Shown piece after piece: positions 39,075 to 49,074 of a stretch of DNA of 64,000 nt (its first letter is position 1; each line of letters begins with the position of its first letter). The DNA is from Hydractinia symbiolongicarpus (taxonomy: Eukaryota; Cnidaria; Hydrozoa; Anthoathecata; Hydractiniidae): contig NC_079882.1 in NCBI RefSeq assembly GCF_029227915.1, forward strand, positions 1,550,001 to 1,614,000, written 5' to 3'. Made by a program: the position numbers and the translations under genes. The notes under the pieces were generated by a model. That model ran no database searches, was not told the DNA's origin, and saw nothing but the letters and a program-made list of their open reading frames with translations.

Positions 39075-39798
39075 GTTAAAAGCGATGCAACCTAGTAATA
39101 TCAGAAAAATATCGCTAAAGACATGTTGGTACGAAAATGTGACCCAACCGTTGTAACTGAAGCGGACTGACACCGTTAGAAAGTCAATGAAATGTAGTTT
39201 TTGAAACTGTCGCTATTTCTTCAGCGCGCGATAACGGATAGGATTGGTCCCGCAGTAAAGAATGACTTATTTGTCTAAATTTTTAATTAAAGCGATACCA
39301 CAGCGCCCAGTGTAATCGCTGAGTTCCGGCAATCACGTCACACTAAAAAGAATGTTATTTCTTGGAGTCCAATTATCTCATTTATCACATTTTTCAGGTC
39401 ACAGTCCAAAGTTAGTTCAATTAATTCCCACAGTCAATCGTTTCATTGTTAAATGCGATGCAACCTAGTAATCTCAGAAAAATATTGCTAAATATTTGTT
39501 GGTACCAATATGTGACCCAACCGTTGTAACTCAAACGGACTGACACCGTTAGAGAGTCAATGAAATGTAGTTTTTGAAACTGTCGCTATTTCTTCAGCGC
39601 GCGATAACGGATAGGATTGTTCGCGCAGTAAAGAATGATTTATTTATCTAAATTTTTAAATGAAGCGCTACCACAGCGCCCAGTGTATTGGCTGAGTTCC
39701 GGCAATCACGTCAAATTAAGAAGAATGTTATTTCTTTGAGTCAACTTGTCTCACTTATAACATTTATAATGTCACAGTCCAAAATCAGTTCAATTTAG
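39075..39798 (+). repeat. Distant partner of 33,125-33,848
   Basis: Matches the left copy at offset 5,950. It lies just left of the LINE insertion. The copies part at TTTAGTGCCACAG here against TTTAGTCCCACAG on the left. Confidence 0.75.
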
Positions 39799-40039
39799 TG
39801 CCACAGTCAATCGCTTCATTGTTAAATGCGATGCAACCTAGTAATCTCAGAAAAATATTGCTAAATACATGTTGGTACCAATATGTGAACCGACCGTTGT
39901 TAGTCAAACGGACTGACACCGTTAGAAAGTCAATGAAATGTAGTTTTTGAAACTATCGCTATTTCTTCAGCGCGCGATAACGGATTGGATTGGTCCCACA
40001 GTGAAGAATGACTTATTTATCTAAATTCTTAAACGAAGC

Positions 40040-40077
40040 GCTACCACAGCGCCCATTGTAATGGGCGCTGTGGTAGC
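40040..40077. repeat. Inverted repeat at the LINE left junction
   Basis: GCTACCACAGCGCCCATT at 40,040-40,057 and its exact reverse complement at 40,060-40,077 are separated by two bases. The left arm is ordinary satellite in normal phase. Satellite continues to CATTGTAATGG (40,064) and then reads back its own complement. The native CCATTGTAATGG of this subfamily is already a small 5-bp-stem dyad. The structure fits a top-strand 3' end that folded on CCATT/AATGG and was extended about 13 bases before joining the LINE. The native dyad alone does not give the long arms. Confidence 0.93.
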
Positions 40078-40468
40078 ATTAAGATTTCTGTATAATGATA
40101 CGGTAAGTACATACGAAAATTTACTTAAAAATTCCAGCAAGAGTCACATGAATGTAAATCGCTTACGGTCATTGTGTATAGAAATCTCTAAAACTATAAA
40201 TAACAGCAGCCCTCTTTTTATGAAAGATATATTTTGTTTAAATGATAACGGTAGGACAGTCAGAGAACAAAATACAAATAATTTGGTAGTCTCAAGGAAA
40301 AGGACCTCGACTTTTGGAACTAATAGCTTATCAGCCCTGGGACCAAAGATTTGGAATAACCTACCATCACATTTGAAACGATGTGACAACCTTAAAGTTT
40401 TTAAAAGCATGATTAAAATGTGGGACGGATCTAAATGTAACTGTGATGAATGTAAGGTCCTTTTATAG
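40061..40468 (+). pseudogene. C-terminal fragment of a LINE reverse transcriptase ORF
   Basis: An open frame of 135 codons ending in TAG. Residues from about 7 on look like the C-terminal region of non-LTR retrotransposon polymerases: FLYND at 9-13, a hydrophobic helix-like stretch RLRSLCIEISKTIN at 34-47, TVREQ at 66-70, the typical LGPKIWNNLP at 93-102, and a WDG followed by a small Cys cluster CNCDEC at 121-131. The catalytic fingers and palm, including the YADD-type motif, and the endonuclease are absent, so no enzyme activity is expected. The ATG and first five or six residues (MGAVVA) come from the inverted satellite copy at the junction, so the start is an accident. No frameshift or internal stop is present, which suggests a fairly recent insertion. 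An antisense open frame at 40,144-40,410 is a shadow. Confidence 0.9.
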
Positions 40469-40622
40469 AACTTTGTTGTTATTATTGTTTATATATATAA
40501 AAAAAATGATTTTATTTAATTGTAAACATAAAAAAAATTTAGTCGATTTAGATTAGTTTTCTTAATTACTTTTTTTTTGGAAACTATTGTAAATATGTGA
40601 ATAATCGACTTTAAATAAATTG
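40469..40622 (+). other. LINE 3' UTR
   Basis: Very A/T-rich, with TATATATATAAAAAAAATG near 40,490-40,509, several T runs, and no open frame. It belongs to the LINE transcript between the TAG stop and the poly(A) tail and has no similarity to the satellite. Confidence 0.85.
40614..40619 (+). promoter_or_regulatory. Polyadenylation signal AATAAA of the LINE
   Basis: AATAAA lies four bases before the A-rich tail. The close spacing may mean the tail starts earlier than usual after the signal. It is consistent with a transcript-derived 3' end. Confidence 0.7.
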
Positions 40623-40648
40623 AAAAAAAAAAGAAAAAAAAAAAAAAA
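40623..40648 (+). other. LINE poly(A) tail
   Basis: Ten A, one G, then fifteen A, ending directly at the satellite base 40,649. The tail confirms RNA-mediated insertion in plus orientation. Confidence 0.92.
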
Positions 40649-41374
40649 GAGTTCCAGCAATCACGTCAAATTAAGAAGAATGTTATTTCTTTGAGTCAAC
40701 TTGTCTCACTTATAACATTTATAATGTCACAGTCCAAAATCAGTTCAATTTAGTGCCACAGTCAATCACTTCATTGTTAAAAGCGATGCCACCTAGTAAT
40801 CTCAGAAAAATATCGCTAAATATATGTTGGTACCAATATGTGACCCAACCGTTGTAACTCAAACGGACTGACACCGTTAGAAAGTCAATGAAATGTAGTT
40901 TTTGAAACTGTCGCTATTTCTTCAGCGCGCGATAACGGATAGGATTGGTCGCGCAGTAAAAAATGATTTATTTATCTAAATTTTTAAATGAAGCGCTACC
41001 ACAGCGCCCATTGTAATGGCTGAGTTCCAGCAATCACGTCAAATTAAGAAGAATGTTATTTCTTTGAGTCAACTTGTCTCACTTATAACATTTATAATGT
41101 CACAGTCCAAAATCAGTTCAATTTAGTGCCACAGTCAATCGCTTCATTGCTAAATGCAATGCAACCTAATAATCCCAGAAAAATATTGCTAAATACATGT
41201 TGGTACCAATATGTGACCCAACCGTTGTTAGTCAAACGGACTGACACCGTTAGAAAGTCAATGAAACGTAGTTTTTGAAACTATCGCTATTTCTTCAGTG
41301 CGCGATACGGATAGGATTGATCCCACAGTAAAAAGTGACTTATTTATCTAAATTTTTAAATGAAGCGCTACCAC

Positions 41375-42794
41375 AGCGCCCAGTGTAATCGCTGAGTTTC
41401 GGCAATCATGTCAAATTAAGAAGAATGTGATTTATTTGAGTCAACTTGTCTCACTTATAACATTTATAATGTCACAGTCCAATATCAGTTCAATTAAGTC
41501 CCACAGTCAATTGCTTCATTGTTAAAGGCGATGCCACCTAGTAATCTCAGAAAAATATCGCTAAATACATGTTGGTACCAATATGTGACACAACCGTTGT
41601 AACTTAAACGGACTGACACCGTTAGAAAGTCAATGAAATGTAGTTTTTGAAACTTTCGCTATTTCTTCAGCTCGCGATAACGGCTAGGATTGGTCCCACA
41701 GTAAAAAAATGACTTTTTAATCTTAATTCTTAAATGAAGCGCTACCACAGCGCCCAGTGTAATCGCTGAGTTCCCGGAATCATGTCAAATTAAAAAGAAT
41801 GTTATTTCTTGGAGTCCACTTGTCTCACTTATAACATTTATAAAGTCACAGACCAATATCAGTTCAATTTCGCCCCACGGTCAAACGGTTCACTGTTAAA
41901 AGCGATATAACCGAGTGATATTCGAAAAATATTCCTAAGTACATGTTGGTACGAATATGTGATGCAACCGTTGTAACTGAAGCCGATTAATACCGTTAGA
42001 AAGTCAATGAAACGTAGTTTTTGAAACTATCGCTTTTTCTTCAGCGCGCGATAACGGATAGGATTGATCCCACAGTAAAAAATGACTAATTTATCTAAAT
42101 TTTTAAATGAAGCGCTACCACAGCGCCCAGTGTAATCGCTGAGTTTCGGCAATCATGTCAAATTAAGAAGAATGTTATTTCTTTGAGTCAACTTGTCTCA
42201 CTTATAACATTTATAATGTCACAGTCCAATATCAGTTCAATTAAGTCCCACAGTCAATCGCTTCATTGTTAAAAGCGATGAAACCTTGTAATCTCAGAAA
42301 AATATCGCTAAATATATGTTGGTACCATTATTTGACACAACCGTTTTTACTCAAACGGACTGACACCGTTAGAAAGTCAATGAAATGTAGTTTTTGAAAC
42401 TGTCGCTATTTCTTCAGCGCGCGATAACGGATAGGATTGGTCGCGCAGTAAAGAATGATTTATTTATCTAAATTTTTAAATGAAGCGCTACCACAGCGCC
42501 CATTGTAATGGCTGTGTTCCAGCAATCACGTCAAGTTAAGAAGAATGTTATTTCTTTGAGTCAACTTGTCTCACTTATAACATTTATAATGTCACAGTCC
42601 AAAATCAGTTCAATTTAGTGCCACAGTCAATCGCTTCATTGTTAAATGCGATGCAACCTAGTAATCTCAGAAAAATATTGCTAAATACATGTTGGTACCA
42701 ATATGTGACCCGACCGTTGTTAGTCAAACGGTCTGACACCGTTAGAAAGTCAATGAAATGTAGTTTTTGAAACTGTCGCTATTTCTTCAGCGCG
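41375..42794 (+). repeat. Segmental copy C, left (offset 2,126 bp)
   Basis: About 1.4 kb matching 43,501-44,920. Shared private states: GAATGTGATTTATTTG (41,423 and 43,549), AACTTAAACGG (41,601 and 43,727), TTCGCCCCAC with CAAACGGTTCACTG, GAGTGATATTCG, and CCATTATTTGACAC (42,325 and 44,451). The left copy ends at a broken junction at 42,794. Confidence 0.88.
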
Positions 42795-42801
42795 AGTTCT
42801 G
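42794..42801 (+). repeat. Deletion junction with short filler
   Basis: TTCAGCGCG is followed by AGTTCT and then GAGTTCCAGC. In the partner copy the same point leads into CGATAACGGATAGG. The offset between copies changes from 2,126 to 2,212 across it, a net loss of 86 bp here. AGTTCT resembles the adjoining GAGTTCC and may be templated filler. Confidence 0.8.
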
Positions 42802-43087
42802 AGTTCCAGCAATCACGTCAAATTAAGAAGAATGTTATTTATTTGAGTCAACTTGTCTCACTTATAACATTTATAATGTCACAGTCCAATATCAGTTCAA
42901 TTAAGTCCAACAGTCAATCGCTTCATTGTTAAAAGCGATGCCACCTAGTAATCTCCGAAAAATATCGCTAAATATATGTTGGTATCAATATGTGACCCAA
43001 CCGTTGTAACTCAAACGGACTGACACCGTTAGAACGTCAATGAAATGTAGTTTTTGAAAATGTCGCTATTTCTTCAGTGCGCGATAT
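42795..43087 (+). repeat. Continuation of segmental copy C (offset 2,212 bp)
   Basis: Matches about 45,007-45,299, with shared AAGTCCAACAGTC, AATCTCCGAAAAATATC and GGTATCAATATG. Both sides read CAGTGCGCGATA before they part. Confidence 0.82.
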
Positions 43088-43165
43088 TAATACCGTTAGA
43101 AAGTCAATGAAATGTAGTTTTTAAAACTATCGCTATTTCTTCAGCGCGCGATAACGGATAGGATT
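43080..43165 (+). repeat. Partial monomer duplication junction
   Basis: GTGCGCGATA runs into TTAATACCGTTAGAAAG, which lies about 75 bp earlier in the monomer, so the part from the CCGTTAG motif through CAGCGCGCGATA is present twice in different versions (about 43,028-43,089 and 43,090-43,151). It looks like out-of-register exchange between two divergent monomers. Confidence 0.75.
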
Positions 43166-43484
43166 GATCCCACAGTAAAAAATGACTAATTTATCTAAAT
43201 TTTTAAATGAAGCGCTACCACAGTGCCCAGTGTAATCGCTGAGTTTCGGCAATCATGTCAAATTAAGAAGAATGTTATTTCTTTGAGTCAACTTGTCTCA
43301 CTTATAACATTTATAATGTCACAGTCCAATATCAGTTCAATTAAGTCCCACAGTCAATCGCTTCATTGTTAAAAGCGATGAAACCTTGTAATCTCAGAAA
43401 AATATCGCTAAATATATGTTGGTACCAATATGTGACACAACCGTTGTAACTCAAACGGACTGACACCGTTAGAAAGTCAATGAA

Positions 43485-43502
43485 ATGTAGTTGAATTAAC
43501 AG
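43485..43502 (+). repeat. Large in-monomer deletion junction
   Basis: GAAATGTAGTT is followed by GAATTAA and then CAGCGCCCAGTG. About 100 bp of monomer between the TTTTTGAAACTG motif and the monomer end are lost, with a few filler bases. The 64-codon minus-strand open frame over this spot is produced by the junction. Confidence 0.8.
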
Positions 43503-45299
43503 CGCCCAGTGTAATCGCTGAGTTTCGGCAATCATGTCAAATTAAGAAGAATGTGATTTATTTGAGTCAACTTGTCTCACTTATAACATTTATAATGTCA
43601 CAGTCCAATATCAGTTCAATTAAGTCCCACAGTCAATTGCTTCATTGTAAAAGGCGATGCCACCTAGTAATCTCAGAAAAATATCGCTAAATACATGTTG
43701 GTACCAATATGTGACACAACCGTTGTAACTTAAACGGACTGACACCGTTAGAAAGTCAATGAAATGTAGTTTTTGAAACTTTCGCTATTTCTTCAGCTCG
43801 CGATAACGGCTAGGATTGGTCCCACAGTAAAAAAATGACTTTTTAATCTTAATTCTTAAATGAAGCGCTACCACAGCGCCCAGTGTAATCGCTGAGTTCC
43901 CGGAATCATGTCAAATTAAAAAGAATGTTATTTCTTGGAGTCCACTTGTCTCACTTATAACATTTATAAAGTCACAGACCAATATCAGTTCAATTTCGCC
44001 CCACAGTCAAACGGTTCACTGTTAAAAGCGATACAACCGAGTGATATTCGAAAAATATTCCTAAGTACATGTTGGTACGAATATGTGATGCAACCGTTGT
44101 AACTGAAGCCGATTAATACCGTTAGAATGTCAATGAAACGTAGTTTTTGAAACTATCGCTATTTCTTCAGCGCGCGATAACGGATAGGATTGATCCCACA
44201 GTAAAAAATGACTAATTTATCTAAATTTTTAAATGAAGCGCTACCACAGCGCCCAGTGTAATCGCTGAGTTTCGGCAATCATGTCAAATTAAGAAGAATG
44301 TTATTTCTTTGAGTCAACTTGTCTCACTTATAACATTTATAATGTCACAGTCCAATATCAGTTCAATTAAGTCCCACAGTCAATCGCTTCATTGTTAAAA
44401 GCGATGAAACCTTGTAATCTCAGAAAAATATCGCTAAATATATGTTGGTACCATTATTTGACACAACCGTTTTAACTCAAACGGACTGACACCGTTAGAA
44501 AGTCAATGAAATGTAGTTTTTGAAACTGTCGCTATTTCTTCAGCGCGCGATAACGGATAGGATTGGTCGCGCAGTAAAGAATGATTTATTTATCTAAATT
44601 TTTAAATGAAGCGCTACCACAGCGCCCATTGTAATGGCTGTGTTCCAGCAATCACGTCAAGTTAAGAAGAATGTTATTTCTTTGAGTCAACTTGTCTCAC
44701 TTATAACATTTATAATGTCACAGTCCAAAATCAGTTCAATTTAGTGCCACAATCAATCGCTTCATTGTTAAATGCGATGCAACCTAGTAATCTCAGAAAA
44801 ATATTGCTAAATACATGTTGGTACCAATATGTGACCCGACCGTTGTTAGTCAAACGGTCTGACACCGTTAGAAAGTCAATGAAATGTAGTTTTTGAAACT
44901 ATCACTATTTCTTCAGCGCGCGATAACGGATAGGATTGATCCCACAGTAAAAAATGAATTATTTATCTAAATTTTTAAATGAAGCGCTACCACAGCGCCC
45001 AGTGTAATCGCTGAGTTTCGGCAATCATGTCAAATTAAGAAGAATGTTATTTATTTGAGTCAACTTGTCTCACTTATAACACTTATAATGTCACAGTCCA
45101 ATATCAGTTCAATTAAGTCCAACAGTCAATCGCTTCATTGTTAAAAGCGATGCCACCTAGTAATCTCCGAAAAATATCGCTAAATATATGTTGGTATCAA
45201 TATGTGACCCAACCGTTGTAACTCAAACGGACTGACACCGTTAGATATTCAATGAAATGTAGTTTTTGAAAATGTCGCTATTTCTTCAGTGCGCGATAA
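43501..45299 (+). repeat. Segmental copy C, right
   Basis: Right partner of 41,375-43,087, without the 86-bp loss. It starts at the deletion junction near 43,500. Five monomers, mostly with TTTGAGTCAACTTGTCTC, one with the CTTGGAGTCCACTTG form. Confidence 0.85.
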
Positions 45300-46142
45300 T
45301 GGATAGGATTGGTCGCGCAGTAAAAAATGATTTATTTATCTAAATTTTTAAATGAAGCGCTACCACAGCGCCCATTGTAATGGCTGAGTTCCAGCAATCA
45401 CGTCAAATTAAGAAGAATGTTATTTCTTTGAGTCAACTTGTCTCACTTATAACATTTATAATGTCACAGTCCAAAATCAGTTCAATTTAGTGCCACAGTC
45501 AATCGCTTCATTGTTAAATGCGATGCAACCTAATAATCTCAGAAAAATATTGCTAAATACATGTTGGTACCAATATGTGACCCAACCGTTGTTAGTCAAA
45601 CGGACTGACACCGTTAGAAAGTCAATGAAATGTAGTTTTTGAAACTATCGCTATTTCTTCAGCGCGCGATAACGGCTAGGATTGGTCCCACAGTAAAAAA
45701 ATGACTTTTTAATCTTAATTTTTAAATGAAGCGCTACCACAGCGCCCAGTGTAATCGCTGAGTTCCCGGAATCATGTCAAATTAAAAAGAATGTCATTTC
45801 TTGGAGTCCACTTGTCTCACTCTTAACATTAATAAAGTCACAGACCAATATCAGTTCAATTTCGCCCCACAGTCAAACGGTTCACTGTTAAAAGCGATTC
45901 AACCGAGTGATATGAGAAAAATATCCCTAAGTACATGTTGGTACGAATATGTGATGCAACCGTTGTAACTGAAGCCGATTAATACCGTTAGAAAGTCAAT
46001 GAAATGTAGTTTTTGAAACTATCGCTATTTCTTCAGCGCGCGATAACGGATAGGATTGATCCCACAGTAAAAAATGACTAATTTATCTAAATTTTTAAAT
46101 GAAGCGCTACCACAGCGCCCAGTGTAATCGCTGAGTTTCGGC

Positions 46143-48456
46143 AATCATGTCAAATTAAGAAGAATGTTATTTCTTTGAGTCAACTTGTCTCACTTATAAC
46201 ATTTATAATGTCACAGTCCAATATCAGTTCAATTAAGTCCCACAGTCAATCGCTTCATTGTTAAAAGCGATGAAACCTTGTAATCTCAGAAAAATATCGC
46301 TAAATATATGTTGGTACCAATATGTGACACAACCGTTGTAACTCAAACGGACTGACACCGTTAGAAAGTCAATGAAATGTAGTTTTTGAAACTGTCGCTA
46401 TTTCTTCAGCGCGCGATAACGGATAGGATTGGTCGCGCAGTAAAGAATGATTTATTTATCTAAATTTTTAAATGAAGCGCTACCACAGCGCCCATTGTAA
46501 TGGCTGAGTTCCAGCACTCACGTCAAGTTAAGAAGAATGTTATTTCTTTGAGTCAACTTGTCTCACTTATAACATTTATAATGTCACAGTCCAAAATCAG
46601 TTCAATTTAGTGCCACAGTCAATCGCTTCATTGTTAAATGCGATGCAACCTAGTAATCTCAGAAAAATATTGCTAAATACATGTTGGTACCAATATGTGA
46701 CCCGACCGTTGTTAGTCAAACGGTCTGACCCCGTTAGAAAGTCAATGAATGTAGTTTTTGAAACTATCGCTATTTCTTCAGCGCGCGATAACGGATAGGA
46801 TTGATCCCACAGTAAAAAATGAATTATTTATCTAAATTTTTAAATGAAGCGCTACCACAGCGCCCAGTGTAATCGCTGAGTTTCGGCAATCATGTCAAAT
46901 TAAGAAGAATGTTATTTATTTGAGTCAACTTGTCTCACTTATAACATTAATAATGTCACAGTCCAATATCAGTTCAATTAAGTCCCACAGTCAATCGCTT
47001 CATTGTTAAAAGCGATGCCACCTAGTAATCTCAGAAAAATATCGCTAAATATATGTTGGTATCAATATGTGACCCAACCGTTGTAACTCAAACGGACTGA
47101 AACCGTTAGAAAGTCAATGAAATGTAGTTTTTGAAACTGTCGCTATTTCTTCCGCGCGCGATAACGGATAGGATTGGTCGCGCAGTAAAAAATGATTTAT
47201 TTATCTAAATTTTTAAATGAAGCGCTACCACAGCGCCCATTGTAATGGGTGAGTTCCAGCAATCATGTCAAATTAAGAAGAATGTTATTTCTTTGAGTCA
47301 ACTTGTCTCACTTATAACATTTATAATGTCACAGTCCAATATCAGTTCTATTAAGTCCCACAGTCAATCGCTTCATTGTTAAAAGCGATGAAACCTTGTA
47401 ATCTCAGAAAAATATCGCTAAATATATGTTGGTACCAATATGTGACACAACCGTTGTAACTCAAACGGACTGACACCGTTAGAAAGTCAATGAAATGTAG
47501 TTTTTGAAACTGTCGCTATTTCTTCAGCGCGCGATAACGGATAGGATTGGTCGCGCAGTAAAGAATGATTTATTTATCTAAATTTTTAAATGAAGCGCTA
47601 CCACAGCGCCCATTGTAATGGCTGAGTTCCAGCAATCACGTCAAGTTAAGAAGAATGTTATTTCTTTGAGTCAACTTGTCTCACTTATAACATTTATAAT
47701 GTCACAGTCCAAAATCAGTTCAATTTAGTGCCACAGTCAATCGCTTTATTGTTAAATGCGATGCAACCTAGTAATCTCAGAAAAATATTGCTAAATACAT
47801 GTTGGTACCAATATGTGACCCGACCGTTGTTAGTCAAACGGTCTGACACCGTTAGAAAGTCAATGAATGTAGTTTTTGAAACTATCGCTATTTCTTCAGC
47901 GCGCGATAACGGATAGGATTGATCCCACAGTAAAAAATGAATTATTTATCTAAATTTTTAAATGAAGCGCTACCACAGCGCCCAGTGTAATCGCTGAGTT
48001 TCGGCAATCATGTCAAATTAAGAAGAATGTTATTTATTTGAGTCAACTTGTCTCACTTATAACATTGATAATGTCACAGTCCAATATCAGTTCAATTAAG
48101 TCCCACAGTCAATCGCTTCATTGTTAAAAGCGATGCCACCTAGTAATCTCAGAAAAATATCGCTAAATATATGTTGGTATCAATATGTGACCCAACCGTT
48201 GTAACTCAAACGGACTGAAACCGTTAGAAAGTCAATGAAATGTAGTTTTTGAAACTGTCGCTATTTCTTCAGCGCGCGATAACGGATAGGATTGGTCGCG
48301 CAGTAAAAAATGATTTATTTATCTAAATTTTTAAATGAAGCGCTACCACAGCGCCCATTGTAATGGTTGAGTTCCAGCAATCATGTCAAATTAAGAAGAA
48401 TGTTATTTCTTTGAGTCAACTTGTCTCACTTATAACATTTATAATGTCACAGTCCA
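46143..48456 (+). repeat. 1,118-bp three-monomer tandem duplication
   Basis: About 46,143-47,338 and 47,261-48,456 match at offset 1,118. Shared private states: CTTGTAATCTC (46,277 and 47,395), a one-base loss in GTCAATGAATGTAG (near 46,741 and 47,859), and GGACTGAAACCGTTAG. The 62-codon frames in both copies are satellite shadows. Confidence 0.87.
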
Positions 48457-49074
48457 AAATCAGTTCAATTTAGTGCCACAGTCAATCGCTTCATTGTTAA
48501 AGGCGATGCCACCTAGTAATCTCAGAAAAATATTGCTAAATACATGTTGGTACCAATATGTGACACAACCGTTGTAACTCAAACGGACTGACACCGTTAG
48601 AAAGTCAATGAAATGTAGTTTTTGAAACTTTCGCTATTTCTTCTGCGCGCGATAACGGATGGGATTGGTCGCGCAGTAAAGAATGATTTATTTATCTAAA
48701 TTTTTAAATGAAGCGCTACCACAGCGCCCAGTGTAATGGCTGAGTTCCAGCAATCACGTCAACTTAAGAAGAATGTTATTTCTTGGAGTCCAATTGTCTC
48801 ACTTTCACATTTATAAGGTCACAGTCCATAATCAGTTCAATTAAGCCCCACAGTCAATCGTTTCACTGTTAACAGCCATAGAAACTAGTAATACCTGAAA
48901 GATATCAAGAAATACATGTTGGTACGAATATGTGACTCAACCGTTGTAACTGAAGCCGATTAATACCGTTAGAAAGTCAATGAAATGTAGTTTTTAAAAC
49001 TATGGCTATTTCTTCAGCGCACGATAACGGTTAGGATTGGTTCCACAGTAAAGAATGACTTATTTACCTAAACT

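Larger units (their letters stand above)
1..40064 (+). repeat. Satellite array, left part (about 373-bp monomer)
   Basis: Continuous head-to-tail satellite. The anchor GCGCCCAGTG recurs at 211, 585, 967, 1341, 1715, 2088 and 2441, giving spacings of 374, 382, 374, 374, 373 and 353, and this pattern continues to the LINE. All copies lie in the same orientation; I saw no inverted monomer. Length variants are 353 bp (20-bp deletion), about 352 bp (21-bp deletion), 272 bp (101-bp deletion), about 258 bp (two deletions) and 382 bp (a 9-bp duplication near 670-690). A hand consensus has about 39% G+C and 17 CpG. No gene, promoter or RNA is seen. Copies differ by point changes and by swapped sequence blocks, as expected of an old array reshaped by unequal exchange and gene conversion. 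Confidence 0.97.
40078..40648 (+). mobile_element. 5'-truncated non-LTR (LINE-type) retrotransposon
   Basis: About 571 bp of non-satellite DNA flanked by satellite of the same subfamily on both sides. It holds the last part of a reverse transcriptase ORF, a 3' UTR of about 150 bp with A/T-rich runs, AATAAA at 40,614-40,619, and a poly(A) tail with one G to 40,648. Everything upstream of the RT C-terminus is missing, as is usual for 5'-truncated insertions made by target-primed reverse transcription. No target-site duplication is seen: the left flank ends AATGG and the right begins GAGTTCC, where intact monomers read AATGGCTGAGTTCC, so two bases (CT) appear lost. The element cannot move by itself. 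The clade (CR1, jockey, L2 or similar) cannot be settled from this fragment. Confidence 0.93.

Noticed and set aside
40040-40077. Rho-independent-type terminator
   Set aside because: The hairpin is a junction artefact of satellite and its inverted copy, with no T run and no gene to end.
40144-40410. Antisense open frame inside the LINE
   Set aside because: It is the reverse strand of the clearly recognisable RT C-terminal frame.
43341-43535. Minus-strand open frame of 64 codons
   Set aside because: It crosses the deletion junction at about 43,490 and exists only because of it.
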